NCBI RefSeq assembly: GCF_030296595.1
Contig: NZ_AP027731.1
Span: forward strand, 1,984,001 to 2,048,000
Direction: 5' to 3'
Length of the DNA stretch: 64,000 nucleotides
Origin: Naasia aerilata
GTDB lineage: Bacteria; Actinomycetota; Actinomycetes; Actinomycetales; Microbacteriaceae
Shown here: positions 1 to 8,701 of the stretch, in pieces
Layout of the letters: every line of letters begins with the position of its first letter
Position numbering within the stretch: position 1 is the first letter of the stretch
Translations under genes and position numbers: made by a program
The notes under the pieces: generated by a model
Seen by the model: the letters and a program-made list of their open reading frames with translations, nothing else
Told to the model about the DNA's origin: nothing
The model's database searches: none

Positions 1-1
1 C

Positions 2-907
2 TACTGCATGCCGGCCGAGGGCCTCCCGTCGATCCCGCGCAACCAGGTGCTGACGGCCGAGGAGGTCGGCCGCCTCGTCGGCATCGCCGGCACGATGCTC
101 GGCGTCGAGGAGGTCCGCTTCACCGGAGGCGAGCCGCTCGTACGGGCCGACCTCGTCGAGATCGTGCGGCTGTCCGCCCAGGCCGCTCCGGGCGTCCGCC
201 TGTCGCTCACCACGAACGGGATCGGCCTCGACAAGAAGGCCGCGGCGCTCGTCGAGGCGGGCCTCGACCGCGTCAACGTGTCGCTCGACACCCTCGACCG
301 CGAGCACTTCAAGACCCTGACCCGGCGCGACCGGCTCCCCGCGGTGCTCGCCGGTGTGGCGGGGGCCCGCGCGGCCGGGCTCGACCCGGTGAAGATCAAC
401 GCCGTCCTGATGCGGGACACCCTCGCCGACGCTCCCGACCTGCTCGCCTGGGCGATCGAGAACCACGTGCGGCTGCGCTTCATCGAGCAGATGCCCCTCG
501 ACGCGGATGCCGCCTGGCGCCGCGACTCGATGGTGGACGCAGTGGAGCTGCTCGAGGTCCTCGGGCGCCGGTTCACCCTCACTCCCGCCGGCCGCGAGGA
601 TCCGTCGGCGCCCGCCGAGGAGTGGCTGGTCGACGGCGGACCCGCGACGGTCGGCATCATCGCGTCCGTCACCCGATCGTTCTGCGGCGACTGCGACCGC
701 ACGCGCATCACGGCCGAGGGGTCGGTGCGCTCGTGCCTGTTCGGCGACGACGAGACGGACCTCCGCTCCCTCCTTCGCGACGGCTCGCACGACGAGGCCA
801 TCGCCGACCGCTGGCGGATCGCCATGTGGGGCAAGAAGGCCGGCCACGGCATCGACGACGCGTCCTTCATCCGCCCCCTCCGCTCGATGGGGGCGATCGG
901 TGGCTGA
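2..907 (+). CDS. moaA: GTP 3',8-cyclase MoaA, 5' end missing
   Basis: This radical SAM enzyme converts GTP to (8S)-3',8-cyclo-7,8-dihydroguanosine triphosphate, the first step of molybdopterin synthesis. The window opens inside the N-terminal Fe-S motif: the first visible residues are YCMPAEG, so the earlier cysteines and the start codon lie outside. The SAM-binding FTGGEP motif follows at about visible residue 40. The C-terminal cluster motif CGDCDRTR with a third Cys in SCLF is intact, and the protein ends in the conserved Gly-Gly tail. About 301 residues are visible, so only some 25-40 are missing. It overlaps moaD by 8 nt, which suggests translational coupling. Confidence 0.95.
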   Translation, partial: YCMPAEGLPSIPRNQVLTAEEVGRLVGIAGTMLGVEEVRFTGGEPLVRADLVEIVRLSAQAAPGVRLSLTTNGIGLDKKAAALVEAGLDRVNVSLDTLDREHFKTLTRRDRLPAVLAGVAGARAAGLDPVKINAVLMRDTLADAPDLLAWAIENHVRLRFIEQMPLDADAAWRRDSMVDAVELLEVLGRRFTLTPAGREDPSAPAEEWLVDGGPATVGIIASVTRSFCGDCDRTRITAEGSVRSCLFGDDETDLRSLLRDGSHDEAIADRWRIAMWGKKAGHGIDDASFIRPLRSMGAIGG

Positions 908-1145
908 CGTCCTCGTGCGCTACTTCGCGGCGGCCGCGGATGTCGCCGGCCTCGAGGAGGAGACCGTCACCGTGCACCCCGCGACGGTGGGAACCCTGCA
1001 GGAGCAGCTGGTCGCCCGCTACGGCGGCGGCATGACGCGCGTCCTCAAGAACGGGTCGTTCCTCGTCGACGGCGTCGTGGTCCGCGACCCGCAGCGGCCC
1101 CTGGGTCGCCAGGTCGACGTGCTCCCGCCCTTCGCCGGCGGCTGA
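900..1145 (+). CDS. moaD: Molybdopterin synthase small subunit MoaD
   Basis: This 81-residue ubiquitin-fold protein is the sulfur carrier of molybdopterin synthase. It ends in PPFAGG; the C-terminal Gly-Gly is the residue pair that MoeB adenylates and that is then converted to a thiocarboxylate. The GTG start at 900 lies inside the moaA stop region (8-nt overlap), and the next in-frame start would remove the first beta strand. Its partner moaE is encoded on the opposite strand, converging on it across the inverted repeat at 1160-1242. Confidence 0.92.
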   Translation: MADVLVRYFAAAADVAGLEEETVTVHPATVGTLQEQLVARYGGGMTRVLKNGSFLVDGVVVRDPQRPLGRQVDVLPPFAGG

Positions 1146-1159
1146 GCGCACCCCGCGCT

Positions 1160-1242
1160 ATCCCTCAACAGGCATCTCTGCCGACAACAGGTCCTAGGGC
1201 GCCCTTTCGACCTGTTGAGCGGATTTCTGCCTGTTGAGGGAT
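1160..1242. repeat. Nested inverted repeat between convergent moaD and moaE
   Basis: A perfect 15-bp inverted repeat (1160-1174, ATCCCTCAACAGGCA, with its complement at 1228-1242) encloses a second 9-bp one (CAACAGGTC at 1185-1193 and GACCTGTTG at 1209-1217). The core word CAACAGG therefore occurs twice on each arm. The element fills the gap between two convergent genes. It could act as a bidirectional terminator, but there is no T-run, and its design resembles the other palindromic elements in this window. Confidence 0.75.
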
Positions 1243-1254
1243 GGACGTGGTGCC

Positions 1255-1668
1255 CTAGAGGCCGACCCAGTCGGAGACGCCGTCCTCGTAGTGCTGGCGC
1301 TTCCAGATGGGGACCGACGTCTTGATGTCGTCGACGAGGCGCCCGCAGGCGGCGAACGCCTCCGCCCGGTGCGGGGCCGCCACGGCCGCGACGAGCGCGA
1401 CATCGCCGATCCGCAGGTTCCCGACCCTGTGCAGCGCGGCGACGGTCAGGCCGGTCTCCGCGGCGATCCGCTCGCAGCTCTCGCGGAGGAAGCGCTCGGC
1501 CTCAGGATGCGCGGAGTAGTCGAGGGCGAGCACGCCGCGACCCTCGTCGGCGTCGCGCACGACGCCGCGGAAGGTGACGAGCGCGCCGTCGGCGATCGAC
1601 AGCACGGCGTCCTCCGCCTCCTGAGCGAGGAGCGGGGCGTCCGACACCCGGGCGAGCGCGACCGTCAT
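1255..1668 (-). CDS. moaE: Molybdopterin synthase large subunit MoaE
   Basis: MoaE is the catalytic subunit that transfers two sulfurs from MoaD thiocarboxylate to cyclic pyranopterin monophosphate. The 137-residue protein has the family core, including FRGVVRD near residue 33, a central RVGNLRIGD segment and the conserved KTSVPIWKRQ near the C-terminus, whose lysines line the active site. The ATG at 1668 overlaps the stop codon of moaCB by 4 nt, so it is the last gene of the moeB-moeA-moaCB-moaE operon. Confidence 0.94.
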   Translation of the reverse strand: MTVALARVSDAPLLAQEAEDAVLSIADGALVTFRGVVRDADEGRGVLALDYSAHPEAERFLRESCERIAAETGLTVAALHRVGNLRIGDVALVAAVAAPHRAEAFAACGRLVDDIKTSVPIWKRQHYEDGVSDWVGL

Positions 1669-2699
1669 GACGCGTGCTCCGCTTCGGCCGGCACGAACTC
1701 GCCGCCGGTGGACAGCGGGTGGTCGCCGCCGGCGACCTGATCGAGGAGATGAGGGAGGAGCTCGCGCAGCACCTCGATGCCGTCCTTCACGCCGCCGGGC
1801 GACCCGGGCAGGTTGACGACGACGGTCCCGTTCGCGGTTCCGGCGTGGCCCCGGCTGAGCGCGGCCGTCGGCGTCGCGCGCAGTCCGCGCGCCCGGAGAG
1901 CCTCGGCGACGCCCGGCAGCTCGCGGTCGAGGACCGCGCGGGTCGCCTCGGGAGTCGCGTCGGTGGGGCTGGAGCCGGTGCCACCTGTCGTCAGGACGAC
2001 GGCGGGACGCGTCGCGACGACCTCGCGCAGGGCGGCAGCCATGTCGGCGTCCGCGACGACTCGGACGCGGTCGACGTCGAGCCCGAGCTCGCGGAGGAAG
2101 GCCTCGAGCAGCGGCCCGGTGGAGTCATCGCGGGTCCCGGCGGCGGCCCGCGTCGAGGCGACGAGCACGGCGCCCACGTTCCGCCGCAGCGGCGTTCCCA
2201 CGGCATCCGCCGTGCCGGGATCCCCTGCGTCCGACCGCCGCCAGTTCCCGCGCTTGCCGCCGGACTTCGCGAGGAGCCGGAGGCCCGTCATCGTCGCCTC
2301 GGGATCCACCGCCTTGACCATGTCGTGCAGCGTGAGCCCCGCGATCGCGACCGCGGTGAGCGCCTCCATCTCGACGCCCGTCTTGCCCGTGGTCCCTGCG
2401 GTGGCGGTGACGAGGATCGCCGCGTCCTCGAATGCGAAGTCGACGGTGACCGAGGTGAGGGGGAGCGGATGGCAGAGCGGGATGAGCTCCGCGGTGCGCT
2501 TGGCCCCCTGGATGGCGGCGATGCGCGCGGTCGGGAGCACGTCCGCTTTGGGCAGGCCGTCGGCGCGGACGAGGGATATCACCTCGGCGGTCGTCTCGAA
2601 GCGGCCTTCGGCGGTCGCGCTGCGGGCCGTCTCCGCCTTGCCGCCGACGTCGACCATGCGCGCGCGGCCGTCGGAGTCGACGTGGGTGAGCTCGCTCAC
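1665..2699 (-). CDS. moaC: Fused cyclic pyranopterin monophosphate synthase MoaC / MoaB-Mog domain protein
   Basis: This 344-residue protein joins two cofactor-synthesis activities. Residues about 1-160 are MoaC, with MVDVGGK, the LIPLCHPLPL motif and the MEALTAV...DMVKAVDP region of the catalytic site that forms cyclic pyranopterin monophosphate. Residues about 180-330 are a MoaB/MogA-type molybdopterin adenylyltransferase domain with the TTGGTG signature followed by PTDATPEAT and a NLPGSPGG loop. The GTG at 2699 overlaps the end of moeA by 4 nt; no better start lies within the MoaC domain. Such fusions are known in actinobacteria. Whether the Mog half is active cannot be told from sequence. 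Confidence 0.9.
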   Translation of the reverse strand: MSELTHVDSDGRARMVDVGGKAETARSATAEGRFETTAEVISLVRADGLPKADVLPTARIAAIQGAKRTAELIPLCHPLPLTSVTVDFAFEDAAILVTATAGTTGKTGVEMEALTAVAIAGLTLHDMVKAVDPEATMTGLRLLAKSGGKRGNWRRSDAGDPGTADAVGTPLRRNVGAVLVASTRAAAGTRDDSTGPLLEAFLRELGLDVDRVRVVADADMAAALREVVATRPAVVLTTGGTGSSPTDATPEATRAVLDRELPGVAEALRARGLRATPTAALSRGHAGTANGTVVVNLPGSPGGVKDGIEVLRELLPHLLDQVAGGDHPLSTGGEFVPAEAEHAS

Positions 2700-3868
2700 A
2701 GCGGGATCACCGCCACGGTGTCGCCGGCCGCTCGCGGCCCCGCGACCTCGACGAGGACGTCGGCCGCCGCCATGGAGGCGACGAGGTGGGAGCCGGGTCC
2801 GGCGACGAGGTGCACATGTCCATTCTCGTCCAGGCGTCCGCGCCGGAACTGCCGCTTGCCGGCGGGCGGCTCCACCGGTTCGGTGAGGACGGCCGGGAGT
2901 GCCGCCACGGGCGCCAGGCCAGCGGCGGCGCGGAGCAGCGGTCGCACGAAGACGGCGAAGGACACCTGCGTGCTCACCGGGTTGCCGGGGAAGCAGACGA
3001 CGGGAGTGCCCTCGATCTCCGCGGTGGCCTGCGGACCGCCGGGCTGCATGGCGATCTCGCCGACCCAGGCGCCGCGGGGCTCGACCACCTGGCGGACGAC
3101 CTCGAAGTCGCCCCGGGAGATGCCGCCCGAAGTGAGGACGACGTCCGCGGCGTCCGCAGCCCCGAGGAGCACGCGCTCGAACTCCGCAGGGTCGTCGGAC
3201 ACCTTCTCCGCCAGCACGACCTCGGCGCCCGCCTCCTGACAGCCGGCCAGCAGCGCGACCCGGTTCGCGTCGAACACCTGTCCCGCGCGCGGCGTCTCGC
3301 CCGGCTCGATCAGCTCGGCCCCCGTGGTGAGCACGGCCACGCGCACGCGACGCGGGACGCGGACCTCGGCGACCCCGGCGGCTGCGAGGGCGGCGAGGTG
3401 ACGGGCCGCCAGCACCGTGCCTGCCGCCACGAGGAGGTCGCCGGCGCCGACGTCGCTGCCGCGCTCGCGGACGAACTCGCCGGCGGAGCGGACGCGCCGG
3501 ATGGTGACGGCATCGCCGTCGAGCGCGGTGTCCTCGACCGGAACCACCGCATCCGCGCCCGCCGGCACGGGCGCCCCCGTCATGATCCGGATCGCGGCGC
3601 CGTGCTCGAGCGGCGCCGGCTCGGTCGCTCCCGCGGGGATCACCCCGAGGACCGGCAGGCGCACGGGGAGGTCGCCGAGGTCGGACGAGCGGATCGCGTA
3701 TCCGTCCATCTGCGAGTTGCGGAACAGCGGCAGATCGACCGGCGAGCGGACGTCCTCGGCGCACGCCCGCCCGAGCGCCGCCGCGAGCGGAACCGACTCG
3801 GGCTCGGGCGCCAGGGCGAGCAGGGCCGCCACCGCGCTGGCGTGCTCCTCGACGGTGCGCCGGCCCAC
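2696..3868 (-). CDS. moeA: Molybdopterin molybdenumtransferase MoeA
   Basis: MoeA inserts molybdate into adenylated molybdopterin. The 390-residue protein shows the family pattern: SQMDGYAIR near residue 50, RIMTGAPVP near residue 100, a GEF(V)RERGSD loop, the TTGAEL motif near 190, SGGISRGDF near 250 and FPGNPVS near 300, with a C-terminal barrel domain. The GTG at 3868 sits 1 nt after the moeB stop, and the gene overlaps moaCB by 4 nt, so the four minus-strand genes form a tight operon. Confidence 0.93.
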   Translation of the reverse strand: MGRRTVEEHASAVAALLALAPEPESVPLAAALGRACAEDVRSPVDLPLFRNSQMDGYAIRSSDLGDLPVRLPVLGVIPAGATEPAPLEHGAAIRIMTGAPVPAGADAVVPVEDTALDGDAVTIRRVRSAGEFVRERGSDVGAGDLLVAAGTVLAARHLAALAAAGVAEVRVPRRVRVAVLTTGAELIEPGETPRAGQVFDANRVALLAGCQEAGAEVVLAEKVSDDPAEFERVLLGAADAADVVLTSGGISRGDFEVVRQVVEPRGAWVGEIAMQPGGPQATAEIEGTPVVCFPGNPVSTQVSFAVFVRPLLRAAAGLAPVAALPAVLTEPVEPPAGKRQFRRGRLDENGHVHLVAGPGSHLVASMAAADVLVEVAGPRAAGDTVAVIPL

Positions 3869-3869
3869 G

Positions 3870-4982
3870 TCAGTACCGGGGGAGTGTGGGGTCGACCGTC
3901 CGGCTCCACGCGTCGATGCCGCCCTCGAGGTGCCGCACCTTGAGCCCCGCCGAGCGCAGGACCTGCAGGGCGCGCTCCGATCGGACGCCATGGTGACAGT
4001 AGGCGACGACCGGCACGTCCGGATCCAGGTCGCCGAGCGTCTGGTCCAGCGAGCGCAGCGGGAGCAGACGCGAGCCGGGCAGCGCGACGATGGACGCCTC
4101 CCACGGCTCTCGCACGTCGACGAGCTGGACCGGGTCGCCCTCGTCAAGCAGCGCGTCGAGCTCCCGCGCGCTGATGGCGTCGGGCTCGTCAGCGGCGCTG
4201 CCGGCCGGCGTCGCCGAGCTGACGGGCTCAGAGGTGGGAGCAGCGGAGGCGGGCACGCGATCCGGATCCGGGCCGAATCCGACCTCGCGGAACCGTCCGG
4301 TGAGCGCGTCGTAGCTGGTGACCCGCCCGGAGAGGGGCTCACCGAGTCCGCTGAGCAGCTTGAGCGCCTCCGTCGCCATGAGGGCGCCCACGACGCCGCA
4401 GACGGAGGGCAGGACGCCGCCGTCCGCGCACGTGAGGATCGAGTCCGGGTCGGGCGGCACGGGGAAGAGGTCGCGGTAGTCCGGGCCCTCCGCGGCGAGC
4501 ACCACACCGACCTGGCCGCCGTACTGGGAGACGGCCCCCCACACGAGCGGGATGCCGAGCGAGCGGGCGGTGTCGTTCGCGAGGTAGCGCGTCTCGAAGT
4601 TGTCGCTGCCGTCGAGGATGAGGTCGTAGGCGCGGGCCAGAGTCGGCGCGTTGCCCTCCGTCAGGCGGACCGGGTGCAGAGTGACCGTCCCGGTCGCGAG
4701 CGGGACGAGGCGGTCGTTCGCGGAGTCCACCTTCAGGCGGCCGATGTCGGCGGCCGTGTGCAGGGTCTGGCGGTGCAGGTTCGTGGCTTCCACGAGGTCG
4801 TCGTCGACAACGCCGATGCCGCCCACGCCGGCTGCGGCGAGAATGGGCAGCACCGCACTGCCCAGGCCGCCCGCCCCGATGACGAGGACGCGCGCCTCGC
4901 TCAGCCGCTGCTGGCCGGCAGCGCCGAAGCCGGGGAGGGTCGTCTGCCGGACGAAGCGCAGGGCATCGGGGACGCTGGTCAT
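3870..4982 (-). CDS. moeB: MoeB/MoeZ-type adenylyltransferase with C-terminal rhodanese domain
   Basis: This 370-residue protein has an N-terminal E1-like adenylation domain (GAGGLGS near residue 37, DGSDNFETRY near 125) and a C-terminal rhodanese domain from about residue 270 with the active-site loop YCHHGVRS. It should adenylate the MoaD C-terminus and supply persulfide sulfur. The segment usually carrying the first zinc-binding cysteine pair reads PDYRDLFP, without cysteines; mycobacterial MoeZ-like proteins also lack them there. A CAGAAT box at 4989-4994 ends 7 nt before the ATG, which suggests a leaderless mRNA. It heads the minus-strand moe/moa operon. Confidence 0.92.
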   Translation of the reverse strand: MTSVPDALRFVRQTTLPGFGAAGQQRLSEARVLVIGAGGLGSAVLPILAAAGVGGIGVVDDDLVEATNLHRQTLHTAADIGRLKVDSANDRLVPLATGTVTLHPVRLTEGNAPTLARAYDLILDGSDNFETRYLANDTARSLGIPLVWGAVSQYGGQVGVVLAAEGPDYRDLFPVPPDPDSILTCADGGVLPSVCGVVGALMATEALKLLSGLGEPLSGRVTSYDALTGRFREVGFGPDPDRVPASAAPTSEPVSSATPAGSAADEPDAISARELDALLDEGDPVQLVDVREPWEASIVALPGSRLLPLRSLDQTLGDLDPDVPVVAYCHHGVRSERALQVLRSAGLKVRHLEGGIDAWSRTVDPTLPRY

Positions 4983-4988
4983 CCCCGA

Positions 4989-4994
4989 ATTCTG
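4989..4994 (-). promoter_or_regulatory. Candidate -10 box for leaderless moeB transcript
   Basis: Read on the minus strand, CAGAAT is followed by six bases and then the moeB ATG. The first base of the start codon is therefore the expected transcription start. No ribosome-binding site is possible if this promoter is used. Confidence 0.5.
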
Positions 4995-5068
4995 CCATCC
5001 GTACCCGCAAGCCGCATTCGCCCCTCTACGCTGTTCTCACAGGCGCAGATGCGGCGAAAGGAGCCTCC

Positions 5069-5494
5069 ATGACCGTTCCACGGGTGCGAGTGAGCGAAGC
5101 GGCGGCGCTGCTGGGAGTGAGCGATGACACGCTCCGCCGCTGGGGCGAGACCGGGCGCATCGAGCTGCGCGCCGAGGGCCGGCGGCTGACCGTGGACGGT
5201 GCCGAGCTCGCGGCCCTGGCTCGGGAGATCGCCGAGGAGTCGCCGCTTGCCGCTGCCCGCCCCCGCTCGGGCAGCTCGGCGCGCAACCGCATCCCCGGCA
5301 TCGTGACGCGTGTCGAGAAGGACGGCGTGATGGCTCAGGTCGAGCTCCAGGCCGGTCCGTTCCGCATCGTCTCCCTCATGAGCCGGGAGGCGGCCGAGGA
5401 GCTCGAGCTCGAGCCCGGCCGGATCGCGACCGCGAGCATGAAGGCCACGACCGTGGTGGTCGACGCCGACCCCGCGCCGCCGGCACGACGGTGA
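5069..5494 (+). CDS. HTH-TOBE molybdate-binding protein (candidate molybdate sensor)
   Basis: Residues about 7-50 form a MerR/excisionase-type helix-turn-helix (VSEAAALLGVSDDTLRRW). Residues about 70-135 form a TOBE/MOP domain (ARNRIPGIVTRVEKDG...), a fold that binds molybdate oligomerically. The strong AAAGGAG site at 5058-5064 supports the ATG at 5069. It is the first gene of the modABC operon and overlaps modA by 4 nt. ModC of this operon lacks its own TOBE domain, so this protein may sense molybdate for the operon (ModE-like role) or supply the missing domain. The DNA target is not visible. Confidence 0.85.
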   Translation: MTVPRVRVSEAAALLGVSDDTLRRWGETGRIELRAEGRRLTVDGAELAALAREIAEESPLAAARPRSGSSARNRIPGIVTRVEKDGVMAQVELQAGPFRIVSLMSREAAEELELEPGRIATASMKATTVVVDADPAPPARR

Positions 5495-6271
5495 GGCGGC
5501 GCGCGGCGCGGGCGGTCGTGCTCGCGCTGCTGCCGGCCGCGCTCCTCGCGGGCTGTGCCGCGACACCGGCCGCCGGGAACGGGGCCGAGGCGCCAGAGGG
5601 TGGCATCTCGCTCACCGTGTTCGCCGCGGCATCCCTGGCCGACGCCTTCGCCGCGCTGATTCCCGGCTTCGAGGCCGCCCATCCCGGCGTGACCGTCGTG
5701 GTGCAGGCGGGCGGCAGTTCGGGCCTCGCCGCACAGCTCGTTCAGGGGGCCCCGGCCGACGTCTTCGCCGCCGCGAGTGAGGCGACCATGAAGACCGTCG
5801 CGGATGCCGGGCTGCTCGAGGAAGCGCGGCCGTCTTCGCCACGAACACGCTCGAGATCGCGGTGCCGCCGGGGAATCCCGGCAGAGTCGCCGGGCTCGCC
5901 GATCTCAGCAGGCCGGAGCTCGCGATCGCGCTCTGCGACGCGGCCGTGCCCTGCGGCGCGGCCGCCGCCACGGCGTTCGCGGCGGCGGGCCTGACACCGG
6001 CGCCGGACACCCTGGAGCAGGACGTCACCGCGGTCCTCACCAAGGTGGAGCTCGGGGAGGCCGATGCCGGGCTCGTCTACCGGACCGACGTGCGCGCGGC
6101 GGCGGGCAAGGTCGAGGGCATCGAGTTCCCCGAGGCCGCGGGGGCCGGAACCGACTACCCGATCGGCGTGCTCGCCGAGTCGGCGCACCCCGCCGAGGCC
6201 CGCGCCTTCGCCGACTACGTGCGGGGGAGGGGCGCTCGGTGCTCGCCGAGGCCGGCTTCGGTGCGCCCTGA
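5491..6271 (+). CDS. modA: Molybdate ABC transporter substrate-binding lipoprotein ModA (two frameshifts)
   Basis: ModA captures molybdate outside the cell for ModBC. The GTG at 5491 begins a lipoprotein signal ending in LLAGC; the mature start SLTVFAAASLADAF and the GGSSGLAAQL oxyanion-binding region are typical. The reading frame breaks near 5825, continues in a second frame with LEIAVPPGNPGRV and DAGLVYRTDV, and breaks again at the G-runs 6224-6233 before ending in VLAEAGFGAP. Restoring one base at each site gives about 260 residues, normal for the family. Both losses look like sequencing errors because homology is kept on each side. Confidence 0.85.
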
Positions 6272-7061
6272 CCTGCGGAGGATGCCCGCGGCGCTGTGGG
6301 TCCCCGCCGGCATCGCCATCGCCCTGCTCGTGCTGCCGCTCCTGGCCCTGGTCCTGAGGGTGCCCTGGGGTGACCTGGGCGGCCTGCTCCTCGCCCCCGG
6401 CTCCCTCCAGGCGCTCGGCCTCTCCGTCGGCACCGCCCTGCTCTCCACGCTGCTGTGCCTGCTCCTCGGCATCCCTCTCGCCGCGGTGCTCGCGGGCGCG
6501 GACCCCTGGCCGACCCCGCTCCGCCGCGCACTGCGGGCCGTGGTGACCGTGCCCCTCGTCCTGCCGCCCGTGGTGGGCGGCATCGCCCTCCTGCTTCTGG
6601 TCGGACGCCGCGGGCTGCTCGGCGCTCCGCTCGGCGCGCTCGGCATCGCGATCCCGTTCAGCACCCCCGCCGTCGTGATCGCCCAGACGTTCGTGTCGCT
6701 GCCGTTCCTCGTCCTCGCGGTCGAGGGCGCCCTGCGTGGATCGGATGCCCGCTACGCGATGGTGGCGGCGAGCCTCGGCGCCTCCCGGTGGTACGCCTTC
6801 CGGCGGGTCACCCTTCCGCTCGTCGCGCCGGGCATCGTGTCCGGCGCGGTCCTCTGCTTCGCCCGGGCGCTGGGCGAGTTCGGCGCCACGATCACGTTCG
6901 CCGGCAGCCTCCCCGGCGTGACGCGCACCCTCCCGGTGGCGGCCTACCTCGGGCTGCAGACCGATCCGGACGCCGCGATCGTGCTCGCCCTGCTGCTGCT
7001 CGTGGTCGCCCTGGCCGTCCTCGTGAGCCTGCGCGAGCGCTGGCTGCGGGGGATCGCGTGA
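6261..7061 (+). CDS. modB: Molybdate ABC transporter permease ModB
   Basis: This inner-membrane permease of about 266 residues has several hydrophobic segments and the binding-protein-dependent transport loop (EGALRGSDARYAMVAASLG, then RRVTLPLVAPGI) that docks onto ModC. FARALGEFGATI is typical of ModB and sulfate permeases. The GTG at 6261 overlaps the modA stop by 11 nt and gives a basic N-terminus before the first membrane helix. An ATG at 6282 is the alternative but its GGAGG lies only 1-2 nt away. Confidence 0.9.
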   Translation: MRPDLRRMPAALWVPAGIAIALLVLPLLALVLRVPWGDLGGLLLAPGSLQALGLSVGTALLSTLLCLLLGIPLAAVLAGADPWPTPLRRALRAVVTVPLVLPPVVGGIALLLLVGRRGLLGAPLGALGIAIPFSTPAVVIAQTFVSLPFLVLAVEGALRGSDARYAMVAASLGASRWYAFRRVTLPLVAPGIVSGAVLCFARALGEFGATITFAGSLPGVTRTLPVAAYLGLQTDPDAAIVLALLLLVVALAVLVSLRERWLRGIA

Positions 7062-7771
7062 GCGGCCTGGTCGCCCGGCTCGTCGTCGAGCGCGGCGCCT
7101 TCCGGCTCGACCTCGACCTCACGGTCGCGCCCGGCGAGGTGGTCGCCCTCCTCGGGCCGAACGGGGCGGGGAAGAGCACCGCGCTCGCGGCACTCGCCGG
7201 CGCGGTGCCGCTGACCGCCGGCTCGGTGCGGCTCGACGACCTCGTGCTGGCGGATGCCGGACGCACCGTGGACCCCTCACGCCGGTCCGTGGGCTGGGTG
7301 CTGCAGGACGCGCTCCTGTTCCCGCACCTCACGGCGGGGGAGAACGTCGCCTTCGGACTGCGGGCGCGGGGCGTCCGGCGCGGGGAGGCGTCCGCGACCG
7401 CGGCCGCGGAGCTCGCGCGACTCGGGATCGGCGAGCTCGCCTCCGCGCGACCGAGGGAGATCTCCGGTGGCCAGGCCCAGCGGGTCGCCCTCGCGCGGGC
7501 GCTCGCACCCCGACCGCGTCTCCTCCTGCTCGATGAGCCCCTGGCCGCGCTCGACGTCGAGGTGCGGGACAGCGTTCGCGCCGTCCTGGGGGAGCGCCTT
7601 CGCGGGAACGACGGCTGCACCGTCCTCGTCACCCACGATCCGGTGGACGCGGAGCGGCTCTCCGACCGCATCGTGGTCGTCGAGCGCGGGGTTGCGGTGC
7701 AAGAGGGCACGGCGGCGCAGCTGCGGGACGCGCCGGCGACGCCCTATGTGGCGGCGATGTTCCCCGTCTGA
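7058..7771 (+). CDS. modC: Molybdate ABC transporter ATPase ModC (no TOBE domain)
   Basis: This 237-residue ATPase has Walker A GPNGAGKST near residue 30, signature SGGQAQRVALARAL near 135, Walker B LLLLDEP near 155 and the switch histidine in VTHD. Typical ModC proteins are about 350 residues and end in a molybdate-binding TOBE/MOP domain. Here the protein stops right after the nucleotide-binding domain, and a separate TOBE protein is encoded at 5069-5494. The GTG start overlaps the modB stop by 4 nt. Confidence 0.9.
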   Translation: MSGLVARLVVERGAFRLDLDLTVAPGEVVALLGPNGAGKSTALAALAGAVPLTAGSVRLDDLVLADAGRTVDPSRRSVGWVLQDALLFPHLTAGENVAFGLRARGVRRGEASATAAAELARLGIGELASARPREISGGQAQRVALARALAPRPRLLLLDEPLAALDVEVRDSVRAVLGERLRGNDGCTVLVTHDPVDAERLSDRIVVVERGVAVQEGTAAQLRDAPATPYVAAMFPV

Positions 7772-7794
7772 GCCGGGGACCGTCGTGAAGCTGA

Positions 7795-7872
7795 CCGAAT
7801 CACGGATTCGGCGGCCGCCAGCCGCAGATCGCACTGGATGGGGCGGGAGAACGCGATTTCTCCGTGATTCGG
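7795..7872. repeat. Inverted repeat between convergent modC and MBL-fold gene
   Basis: A perfect 12-bp inverted repeat (CCGAATCACGGA at 7795-7806, complement at 7861-7872) brackets further short complementary pieces, including a GGCGGCCGCC palindrome. It lies between two convergent genes and may be a bidirectional transcription stop. No U-tract follows. Confidence 0.6.
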
Positions 7873-7897
7873 CCAGGTACCGGAGGGGCTCCCCGGG

Positions 7898-8533
7898 TCA
7901 GACGTCGATCGACTGCCCGGGGTCCAGAGCGAAGAACTGGGCGCCCACGGCCTCCGCGGCGGCCTGCAACCGGGTGTTGTAGACGACCTTGCCGGCCGCC
8001 GAGAGCACCATGTCGTGCACGGGGAAGACCCGATCCGGCTTGACCTCGGTGAGGTAGTCGATGGCCTCGCCCAGCTTGAGCCACGGCGCTGCAGAGGGCA
8101 GGGCGAGCGTCTCGACGTGCACGTCCGGCACGGTGAGCGCGTCGCCCGGATAGAAGAAGCCGCCGTTGACGAGGATGCCGACGTTGTCGGGCGCCGGAAC
8201 GGTCTCGTGGATGACCGCATGCGTGGTGCCGTAGAAGGTGAGCGTGAACGGCCCGACCTCGACCCGATTGCCCTCCGCGACCACGGTGACGTCGAAGCCC
8301 TCCGCCGCTCGGGCGACCCCGGCCGGTCCGTAGATGCCCGTGCCGGGCGCCTTGTTGAGGATGCGGTTGAGCTGCTCCGGCGTCCAGTGGTCGGGGTGCT
8401 CGTGCGTGATCACGATCGCCACGGCGTTGCCCGGCTCGGTCACGGGGGTCGTGAGGGAGCCCGGATCGACGATCAGGGTGTGTCCCGACTGCTCGAGGAG
8501 GAGGGCGGCGTGCTCGAGCTTCGTGACCTTCAT
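7898..8533 (-). CDS. MBL-fold metal-dependent hydrolase (UlaG-like)
   Basis: The 211-residue protein is a stand-alone metallo-beta-lactamase fold. It starts with KLEHAALLLEQSGHTLIVDPG and carries the metal motif HEHPDH at about residues 55-60, a later GDAL aspartate near 140 and a VFPVHD histidine near 180. Related proteins include YtkL/UlaG-type lactonases and hydrolases, but the substrate cannot be inferred. It is divergent from the lipid kinase gene and convergent with modC. Confidence 0.8.
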   Translation of the reverse strand: MKVTKLEHAALLLEQSGHTLIVDPGSLTTPVTEPGNAVAIVITHEHPDHWTPEQLNRILNKAPGTGIYGPAGVARAAEGFDVTVVAEGNRVEVGPFTLTFYGTTHAVIHETVPAPDNVGILVNGGFFYPGDALTVPDVHVETLALPSAAPWLKLGEAIDYLTEVKPDRVFPVHDMVLSAAGKVVYNTRLQAAAEAVGAQFFALDPGQSIDV

Positions 8534-8609
8534 GGAGCGAGCCAACACCCGCGCCACGCCGCGGTGCAAATCATCGCGGGACCCCTTGCGCCCGAGGGCA
8601 GTGGGCGCG

Positions 8610-8671
8610 CGCGGGTGAAACCGCCATCCCGCCCCTGTTACGACACCCGCGCCACGGCGGTTTCGCCCGCG
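8610..8671. repeat. Inverted repeat between divergent genes
   Basis: CGCGGGTGAAACCGCC at 8610-8625 and its complement at 8656-8671 form a 16-bp stem with one mismatch around a 30-nt loop. Unlike most palindromes here it sits between divergent genes, upstream of both start codons, so an operator or a repeat element is more likely than a terminator. Confidence 0.55.
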
Positions 8672-8701
8672 AATCGTTCCGCGCCCGACAGAATGGGCGG
8701 G

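Noticed and set aside
1674-3239. Plus-strand open frames antisense to moaCB and moeA.
   Set aside because: Their translations have no recognisable motifs, whereas the minus-strand frames carry complete MoaC, MoaB and MoeA motifs.
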